Part shown: piece by piece, positions 22,414 through 35,210 of the stretch
How positions within the stretch are numbered: position 1 is the stretch's first letter
Layout: the number at the start of each line of letters is the position of its first letter
Made by a program: the position numbers and the translations under genes
Notes under the pieces: model-generated
Told to the model about the DNA's origin: nothing
Databases searched by the model: none
What the model saw: the letters and a program-made list of their open reading frames with translations, nothing else
Assembly: GCA_031213475.1 (NCBI GenBank)
Contig: JARUPZ010000002.1
Span: 16,084,738 to 16,148,737, forward strand
Origin: Nereocystis luetkeana
Lineage: Eukaryota > Sar > Phaeophyceae > Laminariales > Laminariaceae
Length of the DNA stretch: 64,000 bases
Direction of reading: 5' to 3'

Positions 22414-23232
22414 GAAGAACAAGAAGAGACGGCGAGAGATCACACAACGAGCGCAAGGAATACCAGTATACGCATGTGTCAGACTTTTTTTTATACGGTG
22501 TAGAAAAGGTCTTTACTTACTACAGAGAAAAATATGTCACAACTCGGACAGACACATCATCAACAGATCATCTACAGATCATGATCTAGATCTTTCAGGG
22601 CAGTTAGATAGATCCCTGACGTGTATGATATGTATGATCTAGCTCATGTTGCCGGCTGGGAGCCGTATAGTCTGCACGATCTGGCACATGTTTCCTAAAA
22701 GTTAGAAAAAGTTGGATCTGTGCTATACATGCAGATCCTGCACAACGTCCCATAATGACCGGTAAGGGACTAGATGATATATATGTTGATCTACATGTAG
22801 ATAGATAGATCATGATCTTTACGATCTGTATGATTTGTCTGTCCGAGGTGGGGGAGTTTTTTTTTGCGGCCGGCCTTATAGCAAGTGGTACCTACCGTAG
22901 AATACGTAAGACCAAACACACACCCTCGGACAAAATTCCAAGCGGGGTTTTCTCGACAAAACGAAAAGAGAGTGCGAACACCGCAGCCCGACGCGCCTAC
23001 GGAAATAAGTGAGATCCGATACCCGCGTGCCCGACGGCGTAAAAAATGTGAAGGTGGTGTACCTGCGGAATCATGTGGGTAAAGATCGATCGATTATGCC
23101 CAGCCCAGAAGAATCCTTACCGGTAAAATGTTAGGGTGTACCTGGAACATGATTACGTACCTTCTACGAAATATAAGTGTTGCCAGGGTATACCACGGAC
23201 CGGTGCCACAAAGCTGAAACGCCTCATCATGC

Positions 23233-25411
23233 TTACATGTCCTCCATGGCTTTCACTTCTGCCCTTAGCGCCCTCACAAAGGTGTTGTCTTCATCCAGTG
23301 TCTTCTTTGCGTGCTCACGGAGAAACCTGCTAAAAACAAGAAGCATTGCACTCGGAGTGTCTGCCAATATAACGAACGCTTGGTGTTCATACCTATGTGT
23401 AAACGGGCCTTATAATGCGGTCCACAGTGGTATCAGGCATGTCGTCGTAAATACAAGGGACGTTTACTGTAGACAAGAACGGCGAAATACTCGTAAATGT
23501 ACCTGATGACCCTCCTTGGTGTTTACGATCAGACTGATACGCTTGAATAGTGTACGCCTTTATATACACACGTATAGCCGTGGAGGTCTCGTTTCGCTTG
23601 GATACTTACATACACTACATGGCCCTCCCGACCCGCATACAACGCTTTGCTGCTGTATCGCTGAACGAGCTGGAGAGCTTGATTCCACTTGATGTTTTGT
23701 TCACACTGCAGTACGCATGCGGGAGTGTAGATAGATGCTGAACGCATACATGCACGGGAGATACATACCGCAGTGGAACATGAAAATCGGCTCAGACGAT
23801 TATTCTTTAAACGCACAGGAGATAGATACGACGCTGAGTCACCATCAGCAAGCAGCTCGCACCCCATTTCTCATACAATACGCGTACCGGTACGGCTGTA
23901 TATCGCACCTGACAGAAACATCAGATCGACCAAGCTCGTTCTCTCTCTTGCGGGCTGCCAGGTGATCGGCGAGGGCCACCCTACAGCCGTCGAGATCTCG
24001 GGCACGCGGTCCCCCGCCATCAGCAGATGCCGGGCGATGCCTCGCCGCGATGTGCGAGTCTGTACCTGCACTCGTCATCATCAACGCCGTCGACGAGGCG
24101 GTGCCCGGTGATGCCCCATGCGGCCCTTGTCGGCCACATGTTGCCTCCGGGCCGAGTCGCTGAAGTCGATCGAAGAGCAGGTCAAGTTGCGGCGGCATCT
24201 TTGATTTCTTCGGCTGGATCGAGGTGGGGCCGACCGCGACTGCTGTGCTGGTGTAGTCACGAGTATGCGCCAGTTGGTTCTTGTCGTCGTGGTTTTCTGG
24301 GGTCATGCTGCTGCTGATGGGACGGCGACGGCGGCGGCGGTGTCGGTTGGAAATTATTTCCGCTGATGAACTCGACTGCCCAAGGAACACGGTGTGATGA
24401 TTGTCGGATGCACCCAGCGGCGACCCGCTCTCCTCGAAGTTCCGTGTCAGCGTGGCGCATGCGTCGAGCTCAGCCAGCGATATGCTCGAGGTGGGGATGC
24501 CTTCTAGGCTCGGAACGAGCATCGTAGGAGGGGTCCGATGGTTACTATTATTGTAGGACGAGCGGCCTTGGAAGCCCCCTGGTGGTGCAGACATTGGCCG
24601 TGTTTTGCCGTCCAAGCGCGATCCCGGCGTTGCTTTCTTCGAAGGGCGTACCTGCCCCCCAAATCATGTGTATCGGTACCGAGTTGGGGCTAAAATATGC
24701 GTTGTACCGGTACCGAGATGTTTTTTTTTCGTTGTCGCACAAAAAGGCAGCGACGTGAGCGCACGGGGCACCAGCATCGGATGAACCGGCGAGCTTTACA
24801 CGCGGCTACAGAGTCATCACCAGGGATATTTATACAGAACCAAGCGATATATTCATATGAGAGGATGGGCGCACGTATGCACCAGCGCTTACTCGAAGTG
24901 CATAATACACGATTACTCGTACTCGTACAGTTGTACTGCAGGAAGGCGTTCACATCTTCTATGTGTCACAAACACAGCAGTAGTAGTACGAAGTGCCTGA
25001 GCAAGACTTCTCCTCTCCTCTCTTCTCCTCTCTCTATTTTATGTCTCTTCGTCTTACAGTAGATGCCTTGAGAGACGCGATATCTAGAGGCTGCCACAAG
25101 ATAGTAAGTATGGCAGCTTTACGTAAGTCCGACCAAGTACCTGAACCAACCCCTCCCATCTCTCTCTGCACGTAAGAATCGTTATACCAGCAGGGTATAT
25201 GTCTCTGTGGGCGATATCATACAATTTCGCGCAGCCTCGTAAAAAGCTAAAAAACTAAATGTACGCTGTCAGTTGTGTGTGATACCTTTCTCGATTTTGT
25301 TCCTGTTGTATCACGATCACGATCATCCCGCACTGCCGAGGCGACTCGTCGGTGAATTTTCAAGGCAGCCTGGGCGGCAGCCTCCCACGACTCGTCGTCA
25401 TTGTCCCCCAT
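23233..25411 (-). CDS. Hypothetical protein, 321 aa, three exons
   Basis: Exons 25411-25286, 24651-23909 and 23329-23233 (stop TAA) join in phases 0 and 2 without a break. The start MGDNDDESWEAAAQAALKIH is the first ATG and is strongly coding in composition. Donor AAG|GTATCA meets acceptor GGGGCAG|GTACGC; donor GTCAG|GTGCGA meets TTTTTAG|CAGG. The middle is disordered and low in complexity: a run of Arg (RHRRRRRR), Ser/Pro-rich stretches and a possible amphipathic segment LDLLFDRLQRLG. The C terminus is a charged helix, LREHAKKTLDEDNTFVRAL, ending EVKAMEDM. I recognise no domain and assign no function. An alternative last exon at 22352 has the same phase. The model is self-consistent but has no homology support. 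Confidence 0.6.
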
Positions 25412-27129
25412 GTGTGTTAGATCGCTATGTACAGCAGTAGATTTTATTATTCCATTGCTGACGGTGTTTTGTAGGAAGTGAATGCGCCGTGTCTTGAATC
25501 TTGAGTTTGCGTGATGATACCAGTATCTACTACTACTGTAGGAAGATCCTATAATAGTGACGGTTTCGTCCAGAGCGAATTCTTCATCACACTCTTACGA
25601 AAACACTTTTTTTCCTTTTTTTTTTAATCATCACTTTCACTTTCCAGCTTAACTCGTAGGAGGTTTTACCCTCGACGACCTTCTGGACAAGCCGTGGGCA
25701 CAGGTGTCTACCCTTCTCCCCCCACGCTCTGTTGAATTATTAGTAGAACCTCATACGAGTACAGCAGTAAGTAGAACAGACACGTCATATCATAGAATCA
25801 CAGATTTGTGAAGCATCCTTGCTACTACAGTACGTAAATGATTCGTGAATCATTTTTGAAAAGCAAGCGTCCGTGTTTTTCGAAGCAGATTTCCAGTCTA
25901 TGTTTTACAGTGTACTACTGGTAGTGCTTTTTGAGGCACCCTTGCCTGTAGGCTCAGCTTGATCTCTTGTCCTGTACCTGATGGTACCTGGTAGAGCTGG
26001 TGAGACGAGTTCCCCGTCGTAGCATGTCCTTTCAGTTGAGGACGGGACGTATGCCAGTACCACATAAATATCTCCCTTCGCTCTCATGCCCTCAACATCC
26101 CCGCACCCTCACAGCTCGCATACCGTCGTACACCCACACGAAAATAGCATCTCGTTGGCTTACTCTAAGACGATTACTACTACGAGTACTGAAGATGAAA
26201 AAAAAAAACTACCGCGATGTACCTACTCCCAGCTGGTCCATCTCATAGACCTGATGGTGTTGCCTGGCCGCGGATCTTGGGCCAATCCCGTCAGAGGGAA
26301 GCAAACATTTTTTGGGCCTATATATCGCAACCTCGCACATAAGATTTTATTAAGACTGTATGTAGAGCAGAGCCAACGATATGCGTTGCTCTGCCGCTCC
26401 CTAGTTGCTCCCTAAAGACGTGTGTGTAAGGCAATTGAGGTGGTGGTGGTCGGTGTTCCGGGTTTAAGGCTTGAGAACGTTTTGTTAGCTTCTAACTCAG
26501 ACGCGAGTCGATGATGGAAGAAATAGCTGAAGTCTTCTCCCGATAAAAATGAAGGCAAGAACCGTGGTGGGGAGGGGGAGAGGACCCTGGATCTGGGTTA
26601 CGACTATTAATAAGAGGGAGAGAGAAAGCAAGGGCGAAAAAGTAAGCGGGAAGGCAAAAAAAATCCGAACAACAACGAGTGACAACCAACCTAATTTTGG
26701 CTCTTCTTGCATAACCCTCCATGTATGTCTACACACGCCTAGGAAATACGGGTGCGTGTGTGTGGTTTAGGTCATTTTTTTCTGGTACCCCTGCGAGCTC
26801 TGAAACACACACCCAGCATGGGGCCGACCCGCCGGAGGAATATATTTGCGATCTTAAGGGTAAATAGTCGCCCGAAACCACATAGAACACGCGCTGTGTC
26901 GGGTATTTCTGTGTACCACACAATTTTTCCCGGAGACATTGCGCGGGTGTGGCCTTGCACGGAGGAGTATTATATTAAGGCGAGAGGCCGGAAAGAGCTT
27001 AGAATAGGCAATATTCAGTGCTGGTCTTATTTATAGTGCCAGGTACGTCCATAGGGTTCTGGTTCGCAACTGGTGAGATGCCCACGGGCGCGTCTCCAGC
27101 GACGTTCTGGCCAGCTGCCCTTTTCCCAA
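25412..27129. other. No recognised gene
   Basis: Contains the second copy of repeat R3 (25612-25735) and one TACCTGGTA word near 25987. Plus-strand exon-like pieces with strong splice signals occur nearby (25065-25104, GTAAGT donor) but cannot be assembled. Confidence 0.4.
25612..25735 (+). repeat. Dispersed repeat R3, copy 2
   Basis: Partner of 14262-14385. It follows a T run and contains ACTTTCCAGCTTAACTCGTA. Confidence 0.6.
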
Positions 27130-30100
27130 TCAAACACCAACCACTTCGATGGCACCGGCCCGAAGGAAATCCTCGACGTTGATGGAAGCTCGATGCGCGC
27201 CGGCGCGGCCAGACCCATCGTGGCTGTCGGCGTGACTACTGCTGCTGCCACTACCGCCTCCTGTCGTTTCATTGCAACCAGCGACGACGTCCTGTTCGTA
27301 TCTGCACCCGACAGTCCCGTCAGTTCTCCCTCTTTCCAGGTCGACGAACACTGATATCGGCTCTGGTCGATACAGAACATCTCGGTACACGTTGCTTCGG
27401 AGCTCAACCCCCATTTGGATTCGAAGGGCCCTTCTCCCCTCGATCGCCCGAATTTCGTTTCGGTCATCTTCGCCGTAACTTAACGGTCCTGCTGCTCGAG
27501 AAGTCGCCAGCATAGCTTTTTCCCACTCTCTCTCCAAACCTGGCAGCGATGATGATGACATATGCACATCGACCACGAACTCATTTCGCAGCAAGCACAG
27601 CAACGTGCGCCCCCCCGCGGTGACACACCACTGCCCTTCCCTTCCCACGTCAAAATCCTCCACGCGTACCTCCACCGTCACCGTTTCGTCGATACCCACG
27701 ACGGTCAGAGAACCACCAACGGATGGACGCACGAAAGATATCCGACTGGTCCCCCGACCCAAGCAAAAAGCGCGTGTCATCCCCGCGACCAAACGACGGG
27801 AGTAGAAGCACGAGTCCCACCCCTGCGGCCGCTGGTCCACCAGAGCTTGCACGCGCCCGTCACGGGTGATACTGTCGTCAACGGCGACAACCCGTGCATG
27901 ATGCTCTCTTCCTTGGGGACGCCCCCCGTGCGCGTCGGCATCGGCGCCGGTGGTGCCGGTGCCGGTGGCGGTGGAGGTCAGTAGGGTCGCCCACAGCCCC
28001 ACCTGCCCCGTGGCAGCAATAACAACTCTCGCCGCACCCGAGGCTATCCGCGCGAGAGCGTCAGCATCGGCTGCACTTCGGACGAGTGTGACCTCGGCAG
28101 ACAGTGGCGTGAAGGGACTCCCCTCGCCTGACACGTCCAACGAAAAAAATGTGGGCAGATCGGTTAAACCACCACCGGGCGTTGCGTTCGTCGCGGCATC
28201 CACGTCCGCGGCTGGCAGCGTAGGGTCTAGGCCAGGTCGAGCCACGACGTCACCACCGGGAGATACCACAGCAGCCAGCGCGACGCTGGCCAGGCCGGTC
28301 GACTTGACTAGCTGGAGCATATCGAGAAATTGACCGTCGGTCCCGATGACAAGCAACTCGTGGGAAACGAATGTTTTTCTGGAAGGATTCGTCTCTTCTC
28401 GGACGCCAGGGTCGTCGGCCAGAGAAGCACGAGACCCGAAGCCCCAGGCTTGCTGAATATTGTTCGAGACGGACCCGTTAAAAGCCTCTTTTACAAGAAA
28501 CTCGTGGTCCCATACCGTCTGACAGTACACGACGTCGTACCAGCGCAGGCCCGCGTCCCCCGCGTAGCTAGGGCAGCCCTCTTCCCCGATGCCTTTTTCC
28601 AGACTCCGCTCATTTCTCACGGCGGTGCCTGGCGTGCAAACCCCCCCCCACAGTACCATCCCTCTCGCTTGTGCCGCGAGCCTGGGCATCGTTCTGCGCG
28701 AGCCAGGGCCTGTTTCCAGCGACAGCAATTCCCGAACGACAGTGTCAGCCGGCCCACCCCAACGCCCCGCCGCCCAGACAATGTCATAGCCGTCGAGACA
28801 ATCGACATCCAGCGGCAAGCGCAGCCATCGCCACTCGTGGGTTTTCTCTCTTTCCCCGCGTCCGCTTTCTTTTCTCTGCCGACCTCCCATGCCCCCTGGT
28901 TGGTCCTGGTTATCCTGTGGTGGTGCTATCAACCAGGTGACGTGGTACACCGATCCTAGGAGGCTAACTGCCGGAAGAAAAGTCGAGCGGAACGTGACAT
29001 CTTCTTCGAGATCCCGGTCGACCACTATGGCAAGGGTAAGACAGCCCCCCTCCCGCCGCGAACATCTCGCTTCGTTTCCCGGTTTTCCCTCCCGTTTTTC
29101 CTTCCCGAGCGCTGAATATAAAGCGTTACCGGGGAGTGAGCTCGCGAACGACAGAATGTCTTCCACCCGTCGCGCCCAGGTGTGGCCCCTTTCGATCATC
29201 GCTCGTCGTCGCTGCCTTGCGTGGACCTCCATTTCGTCCCGTCCATCATGCAACCCTTGATGATGCAGGAGATGCTCAATATGGCGGGCAACATCTCCTG
29301 GACGCCGTACGTAGAGAAGTGCGTCCCCGAAGAGGTCTTCAAGAGCGGGAAAGTGCTCCGAGATGAGTGGGGCCCCAACGGACATGGCCTCGAATACCCG
29401 GTTATTGATCATGCCGCTCTCACGCTGCGCATCCATGGTAACTCCGATCACGGCGAGCGCCCTGCCGTAGACAGCAGCCTGGAACGATGGAAATTACGGG
29501 TATAAGTTGGTACGTCGGCGATCGTAGCTAGCACTCTGACGTAGACAGAAGCCTCGAAGGATGGAAGAAACGGTTGTTGTCAGTATGTAGAAGCCCATGT
29601 AGTTTACCATTTGTGTGAAATTGACTGTAGAGCGCGAGGATCGTATTGTCCCATCGTATCATAAGTAGACAAACCCTATCCACAACTTCAGCGTGTAATT
29701 ATCATCTAACCACAGGCCAGCAGAAACAAGGCAACCGACAAATATTATAATGTACACATTGTATCAGCTACAACGCACGGGCACAACGTTGATATGATGA
29801 AAAAACCGGTGCCAACTACTGACCAGGTCTCCCTCCGGTAACACGCCCCTCCAGTAACCCGAAAATTCCGGGACATCTTGCCACCCCGAGCCATAGATAT
29901 CCAGGCCATATGGCGCCGCTTCCAAGAGCATCCACGCCAGCATCTTCTTGTACTCAAAGGCTCCGGCCGCTCCCACGTACACCACCCTACCACCGTCTCT
30001 TCGAACGTCCGCTATGTCACCCGAGGCACTCGCAGCCGAGTGGGGTGGGTCCGGATAAAGCGGGAATGCCTCGGTGTCGACCGCCAGCGGGATTAACGCT

Positions 30101-31960
30101 GTCGGTGCCGACGGAAGCAGGAACCGCCGGGTTGACTCGCTGTTGGTAAGGAAGCCGTTGACATCGAGAGCGGAGACGTGTGGTAGTCCTGGAAATCGCG
30201 GATCCAAGCAATAGAAGAGGACGACAGTCGGGCGGGGGTAGCCGACGGCCCGTACCTTCTCCAGAAGCGGTGGGGGAAAAGGTTGCGTCTGTTATCGCCC
30301 GGATGAGTGGGTCCGTATTGCGACTACGCATTATCACTGCAAAACTCATCATGGTATAATTCCAAGTAAAAACTGTCGCCAAAAAGTGCGGGCAGTTTGA
30401 GAGGGGGGGATATTTTTACCCAAGTTATGTAAGCCTCAACCTTGGTCCTTTCGGCCAGGTGTCTCTTCACATGCGCTCACCTTATATTTACAGCATCTAC
30501 GCGCCTACCGCTTCCATCGGGATACTGTGTTTGTCGCGGGGATAGATATCCTCAAGGTGGGTTAGGCTATTGAGCAGGTTCTCGTCGTTACTCGCGTCTG
30601 ACGGTTGCTTGCAGATGGAATAAAGGTAGCTTTGTTCCACAATCAGGTCACGAACGAGACTAAACAGGCGAGGAGGCGGAGCAATATCCCACCTGCCCCC
30701 TGTTTATCGTCTAAGATGCACCTCCCAAGTGATGCGAACACGTTCCCGTATCCAAATACTATATACCAGATGACTGGCCTTCCAGGGCACTACCATAACA
30801 CTAGCCTATTCTGATGAGCTGTGTATGCAGAAGTATCGGAAAATAAGGGGAATCCGGCTCCACGAACTAGAACATGATGAATCGAAGATGCGCCTCCTCA
30901 AAACCTACTCCCACACCTCTGGATGGCGAAGCTACGGGGCATTAGATGCCTGTGATGTCATCAACCATTCTGGAGCGCAGGAAGGTGGTGGTGTATGCAA
31001 CTGAGTGGAGAGTTTGAGATATCCGTGTGACCTCCTCTCTGTCCGGGGAGTAGCCTTAACCGGTTGGTTGATACCCACAGCGCTGCTATTAATAATACGT
31101 AATACAACGGCAGCAAGTGCCACTGTATGATAGTACTCGTCGTAGAAATGCCGTTTTGTGTGCTTTGGGCGGTCGTCTCTTTTGCGAAGTGGGAGATTAG
31201 TGTATACCAGGTATCATGTACCGAAGGTATATACAGTAGATCACGCCTCGTCGTCTACTGTACCTACACACGTTTACTGCAGCTATACTGTACCTCAACA
31301 AATAAACGCGCGAACCAGTGTATGCTCGTTAGGCTGCATGACAAGCAGCTATATTGGTACCCTCGGGGTATCCATTCCACTCAATGATCGATGATTCACA
31401 GCACGTTGGAACAGGCAACGTGTAAATCAATTACAACTACAGTCGTCATGCTGCGAGAATGTTAACAAATACACAAAGCCTCAAGGCCAACTCCCACGAA
31501 ACTTTATCCTTGCACCCTGCACCTCATGAATGAACACGTTGATCATCCTGAACCAGCCTTCGATAATGACGAGATCCCAATGCCGTTCGTGCAATCCACC
31601 GTATTCAAACGGGTAGAACACTTGCGCGTGCGCGATCTTTATGTCTTTCGAGCGCCCTTCGCTGATTTTTTCGCCATCCTTCTCGCCCGATCCTCCACCG
31701 CTGCTGCTTCCGGATCTTCTGAGAAGGGCCTGGCGCACCCCGGCCATAGTAACCGCGGAGCCAACGACCATCTCCGATGATGGCGGTACCTGCGCGTGCA
31801 GCGCGACGTTAATGCCAACGTGGTCAACAGCGGCGCATGTCATCCGTAGAACCGGTAGGCAGTTGATTACGAGAAATCTTAGAAGTACTTTGGAGATGAA
31901 CCCACGGCTGGTCGTACGGCAGCCGCGGTAGTGCGCGGCACTACCGCGCTGGCGTGCCAT
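27130..31960 (-). CDS. CgeB-type glycosyltransferase with long C-terminal extension (1,072 aa)
   Basis: Exons 31960-31523, 30255-29824 and 29478-27130 join in phase 0 at both junctions. After a hydrophobic segment at residues 21-44 (signal peptide or anchor) comes the N-terminal half, with WDLVIIEGWFRMINVFIHEV, TVVLFYCLDPRFPGL and NGFLTNSE. The C-terminal half has YGLDIYGSGW, YWRGVLPEGDL and GMINNRVFEAMSVGAPLIS (residues 312-330), the donor-sugar signature of the Glyco_trans_1_2/CgeB family (GT-B fold). The continuity of FIHE|VRAVGYPRP and GDL|AAVYGRA with that family confirms both junctions. Residues from about 400 to the end are unusual. One part resembles a second GT-B N-terminal domain (YDIVWAAGRWGG, YCQTVWDHEFLVKEAF, then QQAWGFGSR); a beta-rich tail follows. 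The N terminus suggests a secretory or Golgi location. Donor and acceptor sugars are unknown. Introns are 1,267 and 345 bp. Confidence 0.88.
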
Positions 31961-32277
31961 GTCACCACAAAGGATACGATGAAAGGCTAAAGGTGGAGCT
32001 GAGAGCAGTTAACGCTCTCGCCAGCTCCTGGGGCCAGGGCTGGTGGGTGCGGCTGAACCTCAACAACGACTGCACACATCTTGCATTCCCAGGAAGCAAT
32101 GCCTTAAAACTCTTTACAACTCCTGTCCATGGCCTGTGAGACTATGTGAGAGTGCCGAAAGTAGAATGCAGTCTGTGTGAGGCATCAAGGAAAACCACGT
32201 CACGCTGATCACGTGCCTCTTTCTCGCCACAGACACGGCTGCCGCGCCGCTCTCGGTAGAGAGAAGACCCTGAAACT
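31961..32277. promoter_or_regulatory. Divergent intergenic region, glycosyltransferase / plastid protein
   Basis: Only 317 bp separate the start codons of the glycosyltransferase (-) and the plastid-targeted protein (+), so the two probably share a promoter region. I see no clear TATA box. Confidence 0.5.
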
Positions 32278-32441
32278 ATGTCTGTAGCCCTAGTAACGAG
32301 GTCGTGCCTTGGCTGCTTGTTGCTAGCCGTTGCGACACAGGGCTTTGTGGCCCCCTTCTCCTTGCAGGCGAGGGCTAGAGCAGCACCGGGACGGCAACGG
32401 AGAGCGGCAAGGGGCCTGTCGATGATTGTCCCACAACCAGA
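32278..32441 (+). CDS. Plastid-targeted protein, first exon only
   Basis: The exon encodes 54 complete codons and ends GA|GTGAGT. Residues 1-22 form a signal peptide (MSVALVTRSCLGCLLLAVAT). Then comes QGFVAPF, matching the ASAFAP motif in which Phe is the first residue after cleavage and Pro follows at +4. An Arg/Ala-rich, acid-free transit peptide follows (QARARAAPGRQRRAARG). This bipartite presequence is known to carry nuclear-encoded proteins through the ER and periplastid membranes into heterokont plastids. The mature protein is not identified. One phase-compatible continuation is 33229-33313 (after TTCAAG, ending GCG|GTAAGT), reading SREGRKSSAATSFATSCRGS, but this is weak. Confidence 0.6.
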
Positions 32442-33462
32442 GTGAGTATGTATCATGTTTCTCGCCCGTTGTTGCGTCGGTGTGATGTGCGGTGATTGAC
32501 ATCGAATTGTTTCAGGGTCTGTGCGGCAGGAGCTGACCGTCTGGTGTGCCTTCAAGCACGTGGACAGCGGGCAGCAGACAACAGCAGTCACACAACGTTT
32601 TTTTGCTTTTTGGTTTTCCGCGCTGTTGCTCAGAGCGCGCTCAAGGAGCATGCACCACCTACTCGCACTGCTGCTGTACTCACAGCTTGCGCATGACAAG
32701 GGTGGCGTTGCGCTCAAGCCGCTAGGTTTTGTGTCCTCCACCGCTATAACACAAGCAAGCAGGTTGTTGGCGAAGAACTCGTGCCGTACAGTCAGCATTC
32801 CCACACAGGCGGGCTGTCATGTCACTGTGCGTGTCATGTTTCGAGATAGGAGTGAGTACGTATATACAGAGAGTATCTGGTGTGTGTCCAAATCGAGGAT
32901 GGACAACCGTCCAAATCGACTGGCCGATAGTCTGAAAAACAGACCCCAACACCCCAACCCAAACTTCGCATGAAGTCTACCAACGAGATGACGGCAAAGA
33001 GCAGACGCTCCTGCACCAAACTGCTCAGCGTGACATACGTATTGGGCGTGCTTGAATACTGCCTTAAACTTCGAAGCACATGCTCGCATCGTTTGAGAAT
33101 TGTGTGGAGAATTGATTTGTCAAGGGTTGGACCATATGGCGGCTTCGTAGAAACTGCAACCGTATTGCAGCAGTACATCAGTATGTGTACTATTAATATA
33201 CTCGTACTCGGAGGAGTTCTCCTTCAAGACTCATGAGCCGAGAGGGGCGCAAGTCGTCGGCAGCGACGTCGTTCGCCACGTCATGTCGTGGTTCACAGCT
33301 CACAGAAGCAGCGGTAAGTTTAGTGAAGCAGATCGGACCTTTCAACGTGTGCTGGGCTGGCGAGGGGGCGGTTAGTTGCGCTTCGGCAAACCGGAGACTG
33401 TTGTTTCCCGTGGTGGGAAATACGAGCAGTTGCTATTTCGTAGTTATGGAACTACGTCGTAT

Positions 33463-34351
33463 GGCCACTTCTTATGCAGCCGGAAACTAGGATTGAAAAA
33501 GCCGGTTTCCGATTGGAGACAAAAAATGGCAATCTTATGCAGTTGAAAAGGCGCCTTTTTAATTTAAAAAAAAACGATTATGATTTCCAACTGGACTATT
33601 ATGATTTCCAACTGGACCAGACAGTCGAAAAAACTGAGATTTCCGATCCAACTCCTCACTCGGATTCGTGCATCGGAAATGTTCGAAAATCCAGCCGCAT
33701 ACGAGTACTCGTACGAGTATTACATACCCACACAACAACACGACATACGACACAACCCCACACCACAACACCGGCAACGCTGGCTTGGCTGCTGTCACTT
33801 CTGCTGCTGCTCGGCTCGAGTAAGCGTGATATATCCTCATCTATGTCCGTCAGCAGCACGTGACAGCACGCGATGGCCGCAGTGTGCGGTATCGATGATG
33901 ACCTTTGGCCAACTGCTGCGCTGGCTGTAGCTTTGGCGACTGTCGAATGAACCCAGCGTCTTGATGGCCTCGAGGACGAGATGGAGGAGAACGCCCCGCG
34001 TGTGAAGCTCACACGCTGCTCGAGGAAGAAGCGAGACATCAGCATGTATGTGTGGTTGGGCGCAGGTGCTGGTAGGAGATGAAGACCTCTCTGGCCCCAC
34101 GAGCATTACGGCGAAACAGTTTGGAACCGACTTCCGTCTATCCTACCCTTTTTTATCGGTGCTACAGCAGTGGTCAAGCTACACTCACTCACTTGCATCA
34201 AGCGTCTCCTGGTCTCCAGAAAAACACACAAAAACTGTATATTCGATCCGGCGGGCGATAAGAAGGGTAGCTATTCGCAATCCAGTCGGAAAAATAACCG
34301 ATCGGAAACCGGCTTTTTCAATCCTAGTTTCCGACTGCATAAGAAGTGGCC
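33463..34351. mobile_element. 889-bp TIR element (non-autonomous DNA transposon)
   Basis: A 51-bp terminal inverted repeat begins GGCCACTTCTTATGCAG and ends GCCGGTTTCCGAT; the right arm at 34301-34351 differs at one position. TAT flanks both sides, a possible 3-bp target duplication. The interior has a twice-repeated ATTATGATTTCCAACTGGA and a GC-rich, coding-like block at about 33780-34045. No transposase is visible. Confidence 0.75.
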
Positions 34352-35011
34352 TATCTACGAGGTATACGTACGCACTCCTCCTGATTTTTCTCGCGTTCAA
34401 ACACGGTAAAGTAAGGACAATCTGATTTTTGAGATTGAGACGATTGGCCAGTCTACAGCAGTATTTAAAATGCTTGAATTCGTCCATCTGGGAAGCTGTA
34501 CGCTTGTACTGCAATGGAGGACACTCGTAGCCTTGATCTGTGGGCGTTGACGAGTCCGTTGGCCATTTTCTGCATGTTGCCGCGCAGATGGGGGTACGTG
34601 TGCGAGGAAGTTGACGACTTTCCAGATTACATTCCTGACATGGGCTGCGATGGAGAGTCCAAGTCCGGAGCGACTCCGGGTGAGTGACAATTGCATTGTT
34701 CCATTCGCCCTTGCGAGAGAGGCTTTATACGACTGCAGGGTAGATATTGGATATTTGTGTACCGATATATCGGTCAGGTTCTCCCTCCCGTCCAGCTCGT
34801 ATATATATCGTAGCGTCTGCGATTTGGTCCAGGTTGAATAAAATCATTGATAGTCCACATTATTAGCTCCTAATCAATTTTTCTTCCGAGATTTTTCCGA
34901 GGCAATCGAGGTTAGTGTTAGCTATCAAAGTCAAGTACCTGGTACACAGTATTTTAACCATTTTTTCGGAGCGGGGCAAAGGTCTATACAGCCCTCCTCC
35001 CGTCTTGGCGT

Positions 35012-35106
35012 ACTGGTGTGAAGGTATTACCTACTGAGCTATAGAGTAAAAGGCCGATCGATTACCCAGCCCAGGGTAATCCTTATAACACTCCGCCCCC
35101 CTCTGA
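35012..35106 (-). mobile_element. tRNA-derived SINE, copy B (truncated)
   Basis: Shares about 80 bp with copy A, including CTACTGAGCTATAG (A box reversed), CGATCGATTACCCA and CCCAGGGTAATCCTT. The B-box half is missing. Confidence 0.6.
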
Positions 35107-35210
35107 ACGGCGGGATGTTTGGGGGCGTCGAAACCGTATACGTCTGCACGTTGGCCTACCCGCTTCGTTTCATTACTTGGGGAACCAGGAATATGTGGTT
35201 TTAGGGACGC

